Assembly: GCA_021186555.1 (NCBI GenBank)
Contig: JAJKFL010000006.1
Location: 4,182,715-4,246,714, forward strand
Direction: 5' to 3'
Source of the DNA: Reticulitermes speratus
Lineage: Eukaryota > Arthropoda > Insecta > Blattodea > Rhinotermitidae
DNA length: 64,000 bases
The notes under the pieces are model-generated. The model searched no databases, was not told where the DNA came from, and saw only the letters and a list, made by a program, of their open reading frames with translations. This document shows positions 1-9,693 of this stretch, piece after piece (the stretch's first letter is position 1; the number at the start of each line of letters is the position of its first letter). The translations under genes and the position numbers were made by a program.

Positions 1-374
1 AGCTGAGTTAAAAACACTGACGTTTCTGTCATTTGACTTGACTCAGTTACTCCTGCTCTCGGCTCTGCCTAAAAGTTTCCGTGGATTGTTTTCGGGAAAT
101 CCGCTGAAATTTCAATGACAAAATTTAATTTTACAGAATAAGCACCGAAGTGTGTGCAATATTTCGACATACAATTGCCACTGCCACTAGTCAGCGGTAT
201 TTAACCTTTAAAAGGACCGGAGTGGGTATTTAAATTTTAACACATGTTTTATGAAAAGCGTATTATTTGGACAGAAAATTATAAAATACTAAATAATCTA
301 CATTTTGTGGACAATAAAAGAGAGATTAAGCAGCACGTCTTAAAAATGATGTAAATGTCCTTGTTGCTTAAATA
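1..374. other. flanking DNA, no gene seen
   Basis: AT-rich sequence with no convincing reading frame, RNA gene or repeat that I recognise. Confidence 0.5.
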
Positions 375-452
375 CAGGGCATACACAAAATAATGGTGCG
401 GTTTTAATAGTGAACACTATTAAAACCGCACCATTCTTTTGTGTATGCCCTG
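375..452. mobile_element. hairpin MITE, copy 1 of 3
   Basis: A 78-bp near-perfect inverted repeat starts CAGGGCATACAC, ends with its complement and is flanked by TA on both sides. The arms meet at a tiny loop (tgaac). Close copies lie at 26214-26290 and 39600-39677. TA flanks and a CAGGG terminus fit a non-autonomous Tc1/mariner-like element; the family assignment is inference. Confidence 0.8.
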
Positions 453-769
453 TATATAAAATGAATTTCCAGGGGTGTTTTCCTACTTGCGTTCGCATTT
501 GGAAAACGCAGGTATCTCAAAGGTTAAGAAGCTCTCTACTGATCGGTGTTTCGAAAAATAGATCCCAAAGACGTTGTTTAAACTACGGTTCGAAAACCGA
601 AAAAGTCACAATAAACTTCACTTCAAACCAAAAAATCCAGTCCGACTGCGCTAAGCGTCAGTTGAGTCTGGTTAGACAAGAGGTGACCAAACAGTGGACC
701 GCGATCTACCAGTCCCATCTCGGTCTCTTTTTTGGTATTTATCAAAATTTATTTGCTGCCTCAGTACGA

Positions 770-1003
770 TAAATAGCTTTTCGTTTGACAGCATTTTTTG
801 GATCAACGTACCTCTGCGAAGAAGCCTTCTCTCAGATGAAGATCATTAAATCTCGACACCAAAACCGTCTGACCGATGAACATTTAAAGTACTGCCTTCA
901 CTTGTCCCTGAGTAATTATGAACACTTACAGCAATTTATCGCAAGATATGCAGTGTCATGCAGCAACTTCGCAATAGGAAGGTTAATGGAAAACATCTTG
1001 TAA
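770..1003 (+). pseudogene. hAT-type transposase, C-terminal fragment
   Basis: The frame ending at 1003 encodes a segment beginning FGSTYLCEEAFSQMK, followed by SRHQNRLTDEHLKYCL. This is the signature of the hAT C-terminal dimerisation region in GTF2IRD2/ZBED/EPM2AIP1-like domesticated and active transposases. Only about 75 residues remain and there is no intact catalytic part upstream, where sequence back to 460 is open but not recognisable. A dead transposon remnant is most likely; it is not part of the Sox gene. Confidence 0.65.
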
Positions 1004-1302
1004 TTATGGTAAATTGTTTTAGTTTGAAAAGATCAATTTTTAATAAATTAAACAATTGTACTTTTATATATTTTATGTAATTATGCTGTTTTATATTCCT
1101 TTGCCTACTTCACCTAATATTAATACATTATGTACTTTGGTAGATCGCGAAAGATTTTGTGTCTTTAGAGTAGATCACTGAGTCCAAAAGTCTGACCAAC
1201 TACGGCTTAGACCTTTGTATTTTAGATCGACACGATCAGCTTTAATCACCGTGAAAGTCGGTGTAATGCACACAAATGACGTTGACAAGATATTACGAGC
1301 TA

Positions 1303-1338
1303 TATGTTTCGGCCGAGTTCCACCGTCCGTCTTCAGGG
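1303..1338 (-). ncRNA. candidate hammerhead-like motif
   Basis: On the minus strand CTGAAGA is followed by a weak stem-loop and then CCGAAACAT. A second CCCTGAAGA start faces it on the plus strand at about 1352. Same family as 5394-5424, 15128-15159 and 16107-16138. The stem is imperfect, so this copy is probably decayed. Confidence 0.3.
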
Positions 1339-1435
1339 AATTAACTATTCCCTGAAGAGGGTAGCAACTAACTCTGTGGATAAACACAATCTTGCCAAAG
1401 TTAATCTGTTCAGAACTGCGGGCACTGACGTCATA

Positions 1436-1484
1436 GTGGCGACAGACGCTTTTTTTTTTAAAAAAAAAAAGCGTCTGTCGCCAC
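1436..1484. repeat. perfect snap-back hairpin with T/A stem
   Basis: GTGGCGACAGACGC plus ten T is followed immediately by eleven A and GCGTCTGTCGCCAC. The arms are perfectly complementary with essentially no loop. Confidence 0.85.
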
Positions 1485-1899
1485 ATTAAATTATTAATTT
1501 TTACGTTCTGTAGGTTTAAAGATCCGCCACGACTTTTTTCAAAATCAAAAGGGCTGTGTAAGAAAATATTACGAAATACGTTTCACCCCATACAGACAGT
1601 CAAGTCTTCTAGAATGTGGCGCTGTGTCGTCGAGATAGTAGTGCCCGACGTTTCGGAGGATCGTAGTCAAGCGTCACATCTGTAAGAACCCCAAGCCTAA
1701 ATACAACAATCACCGCCTTCTTACAGAAGCCTCATCGAATGTCTTCGTACAAAACAGTGACATTGACGACGACGCAGCCCACCTGTTGAGGTGGGCGCCG
1801 ATCGCCATATTCCGGCGCGCTGCTTTGCCACCACTAGACAGACATGCATGCATTCACCGCCGTCGGGCGGTTAGGAGAAACGGCCCGGCGCTCGACGCA

Positions 1900-2095
1900 G
1901 ATGCCTCAGCCAATACACGAAGGCCTTACAATCGATTCGCTCAAAAGGAGGCGGGGTCGCACTACATGATTGGTCTCATTCTTTTGTAACCTGTCTCTTT
2001 CTGGCGCGCTAATGTAGTGTATTATATTCCCAAAGCGCACGAACAGCGAGTTGTTCTATAAACAGATAAAGGGAAAGAAGCTGAGCTCATTGAAA
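1900..2095 (+). promoter_or_regulatory. candidate Sox21 core promoter
   Basis: Seen directly: GCCAAT at 1910, a GC-box-like GGAGGCGGGG from 1948, an inverted CCAAT (ATTGG) at 1969 and TATAAA at 2057-2062. A TCATTG initiator-like site has its A at 2089, about 32 bp downstream of the TATA start. The sequence is more GC-rich than its surroundings. This spacing is right for a TATA/Inr promoter. That it drives the Sox gene is inference from position, about 720 bp before the first in-frame ATG. Confidence 0.4.
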
Positions 2096-2811
2096 TCTGT
2101 TCCCGCTTTCAGTGTGAAGCCGCGCACCAGTGTGTTTGGTACAAAGCTGTCGTCTGTACAATTTCTTTCGAGCAAACAGAATAACACAGTTCCACAGATA
2201 TGAAGCGAAGTGTTTACATTGCTACTGTAACGATTACACGAAGATAGAATTACTGAACTGTAGAACATGAGGAATCTTAGCAGTTGTCAAGAATTATTTA
2301 ATAAACTCAACGAACCGATAAAAAAAGTGTGGACTTTTTAAGAGTAATTTACAGTTTACAAAATAAAAAACAGGAAAATGTGTGAAAAAAAGTGTCGCTG
2401 AAAAATTAGAACATCAGCAAATTAATTAAATATCAATTTAAACATTAGTTGCTTAAGAAAATTTACAAGGAATACGTAGCAAAAAAAAAAATACATATTA
2501 CCAAGTGACCGACATTACCAGTGTTAATTCTGTGACATTTATAAGATCCCTGCAACTAGTTTCAGTGAAAGTTACATACATCTTTTGCCATATCTAGCCA
2601 TGTGTCGTCGGCATACACTTTGACGTTTAAACTTCTCAAGCTGAACAAGTGTGTTATAAAAACCGCGATGAACTAAACTACCGCAGTGGATAGCAAGGTG
2701 TCAAGACTAACGACGGCGACGCTGCCCGCCCCGTCGTCTAATTTCCTCAAGCACCCTTACTTCTTCTCATCTTCTTCGGGGTCGACGTCGACGTCATCCG
2801 TATCGCCCCCG
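2096..2811 (+). other. presumed 5' leader of Sox21
   Basis: AT-rich sequence containing short upstream ATGs, one of which (2668) opens a two-codon frame. From 2677, just after an in-frame TAA at 2674-2676, the reading frame is open into the HMG box and encodes a serine/proline-rich stretch ([10 protein letters not shown], then SVSPP) that looks like real protein. No ATG precedes it in frame. Either translation starts at 2812, or this stretch belongs to the protein and its start lies in an upstream exon or was lost to a sequence error. Confidence 0.45.
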
Positions 2812-3023
2812 ATGATGAATGGAGGTAAGCCCCTGCACGCCCAGGAGCATATCAAGCGGCCCATGAACGCATTCATGGTGTGGTCAAGAGGTCAGAGGAG
2901 GAAGATGGCTCAGGAGAACCCCAAAATGCACAATTCTGAGATCTCGAAGAGACTTGGAGCGGAGTGGAAGCTGCTGACGGAGATGGAAAAGAGACCGTTC
3001 ATTGACGAGGCCAAAAGGCTGAG
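2812..3023 (+). CDS. Sox21: SoxB2 (Sox21-type) transcription factor, exon 1
   Basis: Encodes the first 71 residues if translation starts at the ATG at 2812 (first in-frame ATG; a second follows directly). The HMG box begins near residue 13 with [14 protein letters not shown] and runs through [19 protein letters not shown] and [12 protein letters not shown], the SoxB group sequence. [10 protein letters not shown] points to SoxB2 (Sox14/Sox21) rather than Dichaete. The exon ends within the Arg codon (AG at 3022-3023) before GTAAGC, a good donor, phase 2. HMG boxes bind the DNA minor groove at AACAAAG-type sites and bend DNA in the nucleus; SoxB2 proteins are known mainly from neural and gut stem-cell control. 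Sox21b is my best guess among insect paralogues, but this is not settled by the sequence alone. An N-terminal extension of up to 45 residues from 2677 is possible. Confidence 0.93.
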
Positions 3024-3159
3024 GTAAGCTTTTGACTGTAGCATTTGGGGGGGTGAGGGGGCACGCAACTGCTGTCTCGCTGTGATATACATTGTGTTGT
3101 GTTCATAGATGTTAGTACAAGAGCAGGCAGAGATGAAAATATTTCACCCAATTCTCTAA

Positions 3160-4636
3160 TTTTTAGCCCTTTAAAGCCCAGTGGTTACTATATGTACCAC
3201 CATGTTTAACATTCAACAATTCTACGTTCTGCCCACACACAGTGTATTTATGTGTTTTGTGTGGATCTCAGAACAAACAGCGATTATTTCACTGTACAGC
3301 ATTAACTGACTGGTTTGTATAACTGAGACGGAGTGTGTTTACTGCGCGGTACGGACTGTATTTATGTGTTTTGTGTGGATCTCAGAACAAACAGCGATTA
3401 TTTCACTGTACAGCATTAACTGACTGGTTTGTATAACTGAGACGGAGTGTGTTTACTGCGCGGTACGGACTGTATTTAGTGTTTTGTGTGGATCTCAGAA
3501 CAAACAGCGATTATTTCACTGTACAGCATTAACTGACTGGTTTGTATAACTGAGACGGAGTGTGTTTACTGCGCGGTACGGACTGTATTTATGTGTTTTG
3601 TGTGGATCTAGAACAAACAGCGATTATTTCACTGTACAAGCATTAACTGACTGGTTTGTATAACTGAGACGGAGTGTGTTTACTGCGCGGTACGGACTGT
3701 ATTTATGTGTTTTGTGTGGATCTCAGAACAAACAGCGATTATTTCACTGTACAACATTAACTGACTGGTTTGTATAACTGAGACGGAGTGTGTTTACTGC
3801 GCGGTACGGACTGTATTTATGTGTTTTTGTTGGATCTCAGAACAAACAGCGATTATTTCACTGTACAACATTAACTGACTGGTTTGTATAACTGAGACGG
3901 AGTGTGTTTACTGCGCGGTACGAACTGTATTTATGTGTTTTGTGTGGATCTCAGAACAAACAGCGATTATTTCACTGTACAACATTAACTGACTGGTTTG
4001 TATAACTGAGACGGAGTGTGTTTACTGCGCGGTACGGACGGGTTTTAAATGATGTCAATTATGTCGTCTCAGAATCTTAACGCGATTATTTTACACTGTA
4101 CACAACTTAACTGATCTGTTTAAACTTACGGAAGTTTAACTTACTACTTACGCTAGGAAAGTTACGTGACGTTTAAATGTGGTTTTGTTATGTGAAAACT
4201 CTACAACGACAGAAAAAGACATTATTCACTTCAATCAGCATTTGACTGGTTTGTATAACTGAGACGGAGTGTGTTTACTGCGCGGTACGGACTGTATTTA
4301 TGTGTTTTGTGTGGATCTCAGAACAAACAGCGATTATTTCACTGTACAACATTAACTGACTGGTTTGTATAACTGAGACGGAGTGTGTTTACTGCGCGGT
4401 ACGGACTGTATTTATGTGTTTTGTGTGGATCTCAGAACAAACAGCGATTATTTCACTGTACAGCATTAACTGACTGGTTTGTATAACTGAGACGGAGTGT
4501 GTTTACTGCGCGGTACGAACTGTATTTATGTGTTTTGTGTGGATCTAAGAACAAAGAGCGATTATTTCACTGTACAACATTAACTGACTGGTTTGTATAA
4601 CTGAGACGGAGTGTGTTTACTGCGCGGTACGGACTG
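3160..4636 (+). repeat. 114-bp tandem array
   Basis: About seven units lie at 3243-4039 and 3.5 units at 4231-4636, each running from TGTATTTATGTGTTTTG to GCGCGGTACGGAC. A diverged unit separates the two blocks (4040-4230). Single diverged relatives occur elsewhere in the window (32510, 41903, 54302, 62360), so the array appears to be an expansion of a dispersed repeat whose upstream part is seen at 3160-3242. Confidence 0.9.
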
Positions 4637-5347
4637 AGTCTTTAAATGTAATTCACATTAAATTCCGTCTTCAAAGTCTTCTAGGTCTACGTGGTAATTA
4701 ACTTAAACTTTACAACTTACACAATCTTAATTATTCTTTTAAACTTCGGACAGTTTTAAACTTACGCTAAACATTACATGCATAGGCACAACAGCTTTAC
4801 AAGCATCGACGTCTCAATGTGCCGGTCACAATTTAAAGTTATGTTCGCAGAACTTACGTACAAAAGCGACAGAAAAAGACATAATTCCGACTTCAATCCG
4901 AGCATTTTCAACAGCCATTTTTGTAATTAATGCCGGTCATAACATAAGAAGATTTATTGTTTCGGTGACCGAACATCAGAAAACCCCAAAAATAGAACCT
5001 ATACCCAGCTTCTTCCTCCGAAACGTCGGCAAATTTGTATCATACTAAGTGGCTTCACATTCCGGAAGAAATTTCGGTACATACTAAACGTCAGACACCA
5101 ACTCTAATGATATAGGACATCGACGTCCTGTTGTGAAGCCTTCAGTATATCTTAATTACTTCTCCGTAAGACTCAATTAAAAATAGATGGCACACTGAAG
5201 GAATTAATATAGAACAGACTGGCAAAACAATTCTATGTACTGCATACAGGTACAAATGAATTACAAATCTGAAATCCTATTTACACAACTATTATTATAT
5301 TGAGATTTACTATATAAGGTTATTCAGTAAATATTCCAAGAACTACT
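4637..5347. other. diverged repeat DNA, no gene
   Basis: Decayed sequence related to the preceding array (a shared CGACAGAAAAAGACAT block occurs at about 4207 and 4868). It also holds a stray CTCCGAAACGTCGG half-motif near 5027. No coding signal. Confidence 0.5.
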
Positions 5348-5517
5348 CTATAATTAGATGCAATAATATACAAACACGTGGTAATCCTCCTACATGTTTC
5401 GGCCTTGTTCGGCCATCTTCAGGGAGGCATTCAACATAGAGAAGTACCATAATGGCTAGTTATGCTATTGATATGAACAGTTACCACATGTTTGTATATT
5501 ACTGTGTCTAATTATAG
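5348..5517. mobile_element. short fold-back element with hammerhead-like core
   Basis: The arm CTATAATTAGATG...CAAACACGTGGTAA starts near 5348 and is repeated inverted at 5481-5517. Between them, on the minus strand at 5394-5424, CTGAAGA-T-GGCC-loop-GGCC-GAAACATG forms a clean hairpin. Confidence 0.6.
5394..5424 (-). ncRNA. candidate hammerhead-like motif
   Basis: Minus strand: core box CTGAAGA, one extra T, a 4-bp GGCC/GGCC stem with a six-base loop, then GAAAC. The conserved hammerhead core bases are present; the extra pyrimidine departs from the canonical form. Confidence 0.4.
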
Positions 5518-5530
5518 CGCAGGTGTTGGA

Positions 5531-5534
5531 ATTA

Positions 5535-5566
<32 letters not shown>

Positions 5567-5568
5567 TA
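5531..5568. repeat. (TA)n microsatellite
   Basis: Uninterrupted TA dinucleotides with one slip. Confidence 0.9.
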
Positions 5569-5608
5569 TGTGGCTTGTCTTACTGCAAGGACATGGATAC
5601 AAATTTAA

Positions 5609-5762
5609 ATATCAGGTTAGATTTGAGAGCTGATACTGTGACTACGTGTTTCGTCTAGTAAATAGCCACTGTCAAATCAATTACAGACACTTGAAAATGT
5701 CTATTTACTAGCCGAAACATATAGTCACAGTGTATATCAGTTACCAAATATAGCCTGAATAT
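5609..5762. mobile_element. fold-back element with GAAAC motifs
   Basis: Imperfect inverted arms of about 57-62 bp at 5609-5665 and 5701-5762. Each carries CTATTTACTAG followed by CGAAACA; the left copy is on the minus strand and the right copy on the plus strand. Same architecture as the other fold-back pairs. Confidence 0.55.
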
Positions 5763-5847
5763 CAATATATACGTGTGTAAATAGGTTTCAGAATTGTAAC
5801 TGAATTGTATTTAAAAAAAAAGACAGCGGAATGCATCAAGAGAATAC

Positions 5848-5935
5848 AAACACCTCAATACAAACACCTCAATACAAACACCTCAATACAAACACCTCAA
5901 TACAAACACCTCAATAAAACACCTCAGTACATCTA
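5848..5935. repeat. 14-bp minisatellite
   Basis: About six copies of TACAAACACCTCAA. Confidence 0.9.
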
Positions 5936-6243
5936 ATCGGCCAAATTACGTAAATCGGGATATCAGAAACATAGATTACAGTAATATAACAATGACGTAA
6001 TAGCAACAGATATATAGAGATTTTAAACGATGAAATAACAGAACAGTGATAACCTTTATAGACAGTAACTATAATAATGAGTATTAAATTTTAATTTGTT
6101 TGTATTGGAACCTTTCACTCCAAAGACAAGAGCTTGGTTTTGACCTTTCTAACATTCCTGAAGACTGTGGACAGCTGCAACTGGTCGATCAGTAAAACGT
6201 ATTTTAGTTCTAGCTAAAGGTGAAACTAAAGTAGTTTGTAACT

Positions 6244-6948
6244 GAAACACGTTACGCTACTGACAGGTAACACGGAATATTGACACACGTTACGCTACTG
6301 ACAGGTAACACGGAATATTGACACACGTTACGCTACTGACAAGTAACACGGAATATTGACACACGTTACGCTACTGACAGGTAACACGGAATATTGACAC
6401 ACGTTACGCTACTGACAAGTAACACGGAATATTGACACACGTTACGCTACTGATAGGTAACACGGAATATTGACACACGTTACGCTACTGACAGGTAACA
6501 CGGAATATTGACACACGTTACGCTACTGACAGGTAACACGGAATATTGACACACGTTACGCTACTGACAGGTAACACGAATATTGACACACGTTACGCTA
6601 CTGACAGGTAACACGAATATTGACACACGTTACGCTACTGACAGTAAGGATATTGAACAATACGCTACTGACAGGTAAGATATTGACACAGTTACGCTAC
6701 TGACAGTAACAGGAATATTGACACACGTTACGCTACTGATAGGTAACACGGAATATTGACACACGTTACGATACTGACAGGTAACACGGAATATTGACAC
6801 ACGTTACGCTACTGACAGGTAACACGGAATATTGACACACGTTACGCTACTGACAGGTAACACGGAATATTGACACACGTTACGCTACTGACAGGTAACA
6901 CGGAATATTGACACACGTTACGCTACTGACAGGTAACAAGGAATATGG
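6244..6948. repeat. 38-bp tandem array
   Basis: About 18 copies of a unit beginning ACACGTTACGCTACTGACAG and ending ACGGAATATTGAC. Around 6640-6720 several copies carry scattered small deletions that look like sequencing noise. Confidence 0.92.
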
Positions 6949-7190
6949 AATGATGCACATGTTGCGAGTCACACTACAGTGCTGTACCTTCTGTGGCTTA
7001 AGAATATGATGAGCAGGCAATGTAGCATACGGCACGACGGCGGGGAAGTACAAAGTGCTGTCGGATCTCAATAGTAAAACAAGAATAATTTTAAAAAATT
7101 TTCAGTATTAATTGTCTAAAAATCACTCAGAATTTTGAGTAAGGTCCTATTTTAATTTCAATGTCCATTACGTCTTGCTTAAGGCTATTT

Positions 7191-7386
7191 AAAAGTATGC
7201 GTAATTAAACAGGGTCACAAGTCTCAAGTATGTACTTGTAAAAGTATGCGTAATTAAACAGGGTCACAAGTCTCAAGTATGTACTTGTAAAAGTATGCGT
7301 AATTAAACAGGGTCACAAGTCTCAAGTATGTACTTGTAAAAGTATGCGTAATTAAACAGGGTCATAAATCTTAAGTATGTACTTGT
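7191..7386. repeat. 49-bp repeat, four copies
   Basis: Four near-identical copies of a unit starting AAAAGTATGCGTAATTAAAC. Confidence 0.92.
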
Positions 7387-7456
7387 CCGACCAGTTAAAC
7401 TAACCAGCAAATTCACAAATTCGACTACAAATTGGAACTCTTCGCGGGGGCTGATT

Positions 7457-8470
7457 GTGATGTTATACATAACACTGTGATGTTATACATAACACTGTGT
7501 TGTTATACATAACACTGTGTTGTTATACATAACACTGTGTTGTTATACATAACACTGTGATGTTATACATAACACTGTGATGTTATACATAACACTGTGA
7601 TGTTATACATAACACTGTGATGTTATACATAACACTGTGATGTTATACATAACACTGTGATGTTATACATAACACTGTGATGTTATACATAACACTGTGA
7701 TGTTATACATAACACTGTGATGTTATACATAACACTGTGATGTTATACATAACACTGTGTTGTTATACATAACACTGTGTTGTTATGCATAACACTGTGA
7801 TGTTATACATAACACTGTGATGTTATACATAACACTGTGATGTTATACATAACACTGTGTTGTTATACATAACACTGTGTTGTTATACATAACACTGTGA
7901 TGTTATACATAACACTGTGTTGTTATACATAACACTGTGTTGTTATACATAACACTGTGATGTTATACATAACACTGTGATGTTATACATAACACTGTGA
8001 TGTTATACATAACACTGTGATGTTATACAAAACACTGTGATGTTATACAAAACACTGTGATGTTATACAAAACACTGTGATGTTATACAAAACACTGTGA
8101 TGTTATACATAACACTGTGATGTTATACATAACACTGTGATGTTATACATAACACTGTGATGTTATACATAACACTGTGATGTTATACATAACACTGTGA
8201 TGTTATACATAACACTGTGATGTTATACATAACACTGTGATGTTATACATAACACTGTGATGTTATACATAACACTGTGATGTTATACATAAAACTGTGA
8301 TGTTATACATAAAACTGTGATGTTATACATAACACTGTGATGTTATACATAACACTGTGATGTTATACATAACACTGTGATGTTATACATAACACTGTGA
8401 TGTTATACATAACACTGTGATGTTATACATAACACTGTGATGTTATACATAACATTGTGATATTATACAT
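7457..8470. repeat. 20-bp tandem array, about 50 copies
   Basis: Unit TGTTATACATAACACTGTGA repeated about 50 times, nearly identical. Variants (TGTT for TGAT, ACAAAAC for ACATAAC) come in runs, as expected of unequal exchange. Each unit contains the near-palindrome GTTATACATAAC. Confidence 0.97.
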
Positions 8471-8727
8471 AAAGAACACCGTCACATATTGTCAGAACAC
8501 AAGGTTCAGTTTTACATTACAGTTACCTTTTCTGTCAACACAGATCTTTAAGTGTTTATTTAACGACTATCTCAATTGCTAAGGTCATATTGCATTGGTC
8601 ATAGAGGAACAGATAAATATGGAATATTGATGAAAAGATACTGACAAGGAAAAGATACTGACAAGAAAAAGCCGAAGTATTCTAAGAAAAATCTGTCCCA
8701 TAACCAATTTGTCCACCATAAATCTCG

Positions 8728-8818
8728 CATTGACTAGCCCGTGATCGAACCCGGGCCCCGCGATGACAAAACGGCGAATAACTGCATGCAGCCAAGGTGC
8801 GGTCCTCTCGACACACAC
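8728..8818 (-). mobile_element. tRNA-derived SINE head, fragment
   Basis: Minus strand holds a B-box-like GGTTCGATCACGGG next to GGCCCG. The tRNA-like part is only partial. Confidence 0.4.
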
Positions 8819-9009
8819 AAGGGCAAGTCTACCAACTGATTTCTGTGAAAATATATCTTATTTAATATTATAACGTATTTAGATATGAGAACAAATCATA
8901 CTGTTTCGAAAGTACTAACTGGTACTGCAGTGTGGCGCGCATTACCAGTTTATGCAAAATATTAAGAAATTGCTTTCAAGGCGTAAAAGCTGAAAACGAT
9001 GAAAATAAT

Positions 9010-9100
9010 AATCTCTGTTATATTAATATACTATATATATATATATATTGTGTATATATATTGTGTATATATATTGTGTATATTGTATATTGTGCTTTCG
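9010..9100. repeat. AT-rich (TATATTGTG)n stretch
   Basis: Low-complexity TATATA/TTGTGTATA repeat. Confidence 0.8.
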
Positions 9101-9114
9101 CCGTGCACGGCATG

Positions 9115-9340
9115 ACGATATCTGGGGGGAGTGGAAGTGTAGCTCCGCTCATTCGTAACCTCAGCGTTAAATGGACGTCAGTGGTCAGCTTCACGCTACG
9201 GCCGTTTCAATCCTGGGAAAAGCCTCCTGTACATATGGCACAGGAGGATGTGTAAGTCCCAAAGTCGGTTCGGATGTTTAGGAACAGAGACAAATATTAT
9301 TGCCCCTGTCAGGAACCGAACCACGTCTCTTCTGTTGTCC
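9115..9340 (-). mobile_element. degraded SINE, family S1-like
   Basis: Contains the S1 body marks in reverse (GTGTAGCTCCGCTCATTC, GTCAGTGGTCAGCTTCA, a pol III B-box-like GGAACCGAACC). Confidence 0.5.
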
Positions 9341-9548
9341 AGCCACTACTCAAGTCACTATACAAAAATTTCAACACGTTTTAACTTGCACTGCATTATA
9401 TTGACACATAGTTTCTAAGTATTCTTACTCGAAACATTACCAAAATATCGATATAAGCTCTCGATAACATAGTATCAGACAGACATCACAGTAGAAATTG
9501 TGTTAACCAATATTTATAAAACATCGCTGACCCAATTTGTATAGCTTC

Positions 9549-9651
9549 ACGTAATGTGTGACGTAATGTGTGACGTAATGTGTGACGTAATGTGTGACGT
9601 AATGTGTGACGTAATGTGTAACGTAATGTGTAACGTAATGTGTGACGTACC
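9549..9651. repeat. 12-bp minisatellite
   Basis: About eight copies of GTAATGTGTGAC. Confidence 0.92.
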
Positions 9652-9693
9652 CTTGAGTGATTGTTAACATTTTTTGTACTGAAGTACCTGTCT

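Noticed and set aside
785-1003. Separate host gene upstream of Sox21
   Set aside because: Matches only the tail of hAT-type transposases and lacks the rest; best read as a transposon remnant.
7457-8470. CRISPR-like array
   Set aside because: Units are directly adjacent with no unique spacers, and the genome is eukaryotic.
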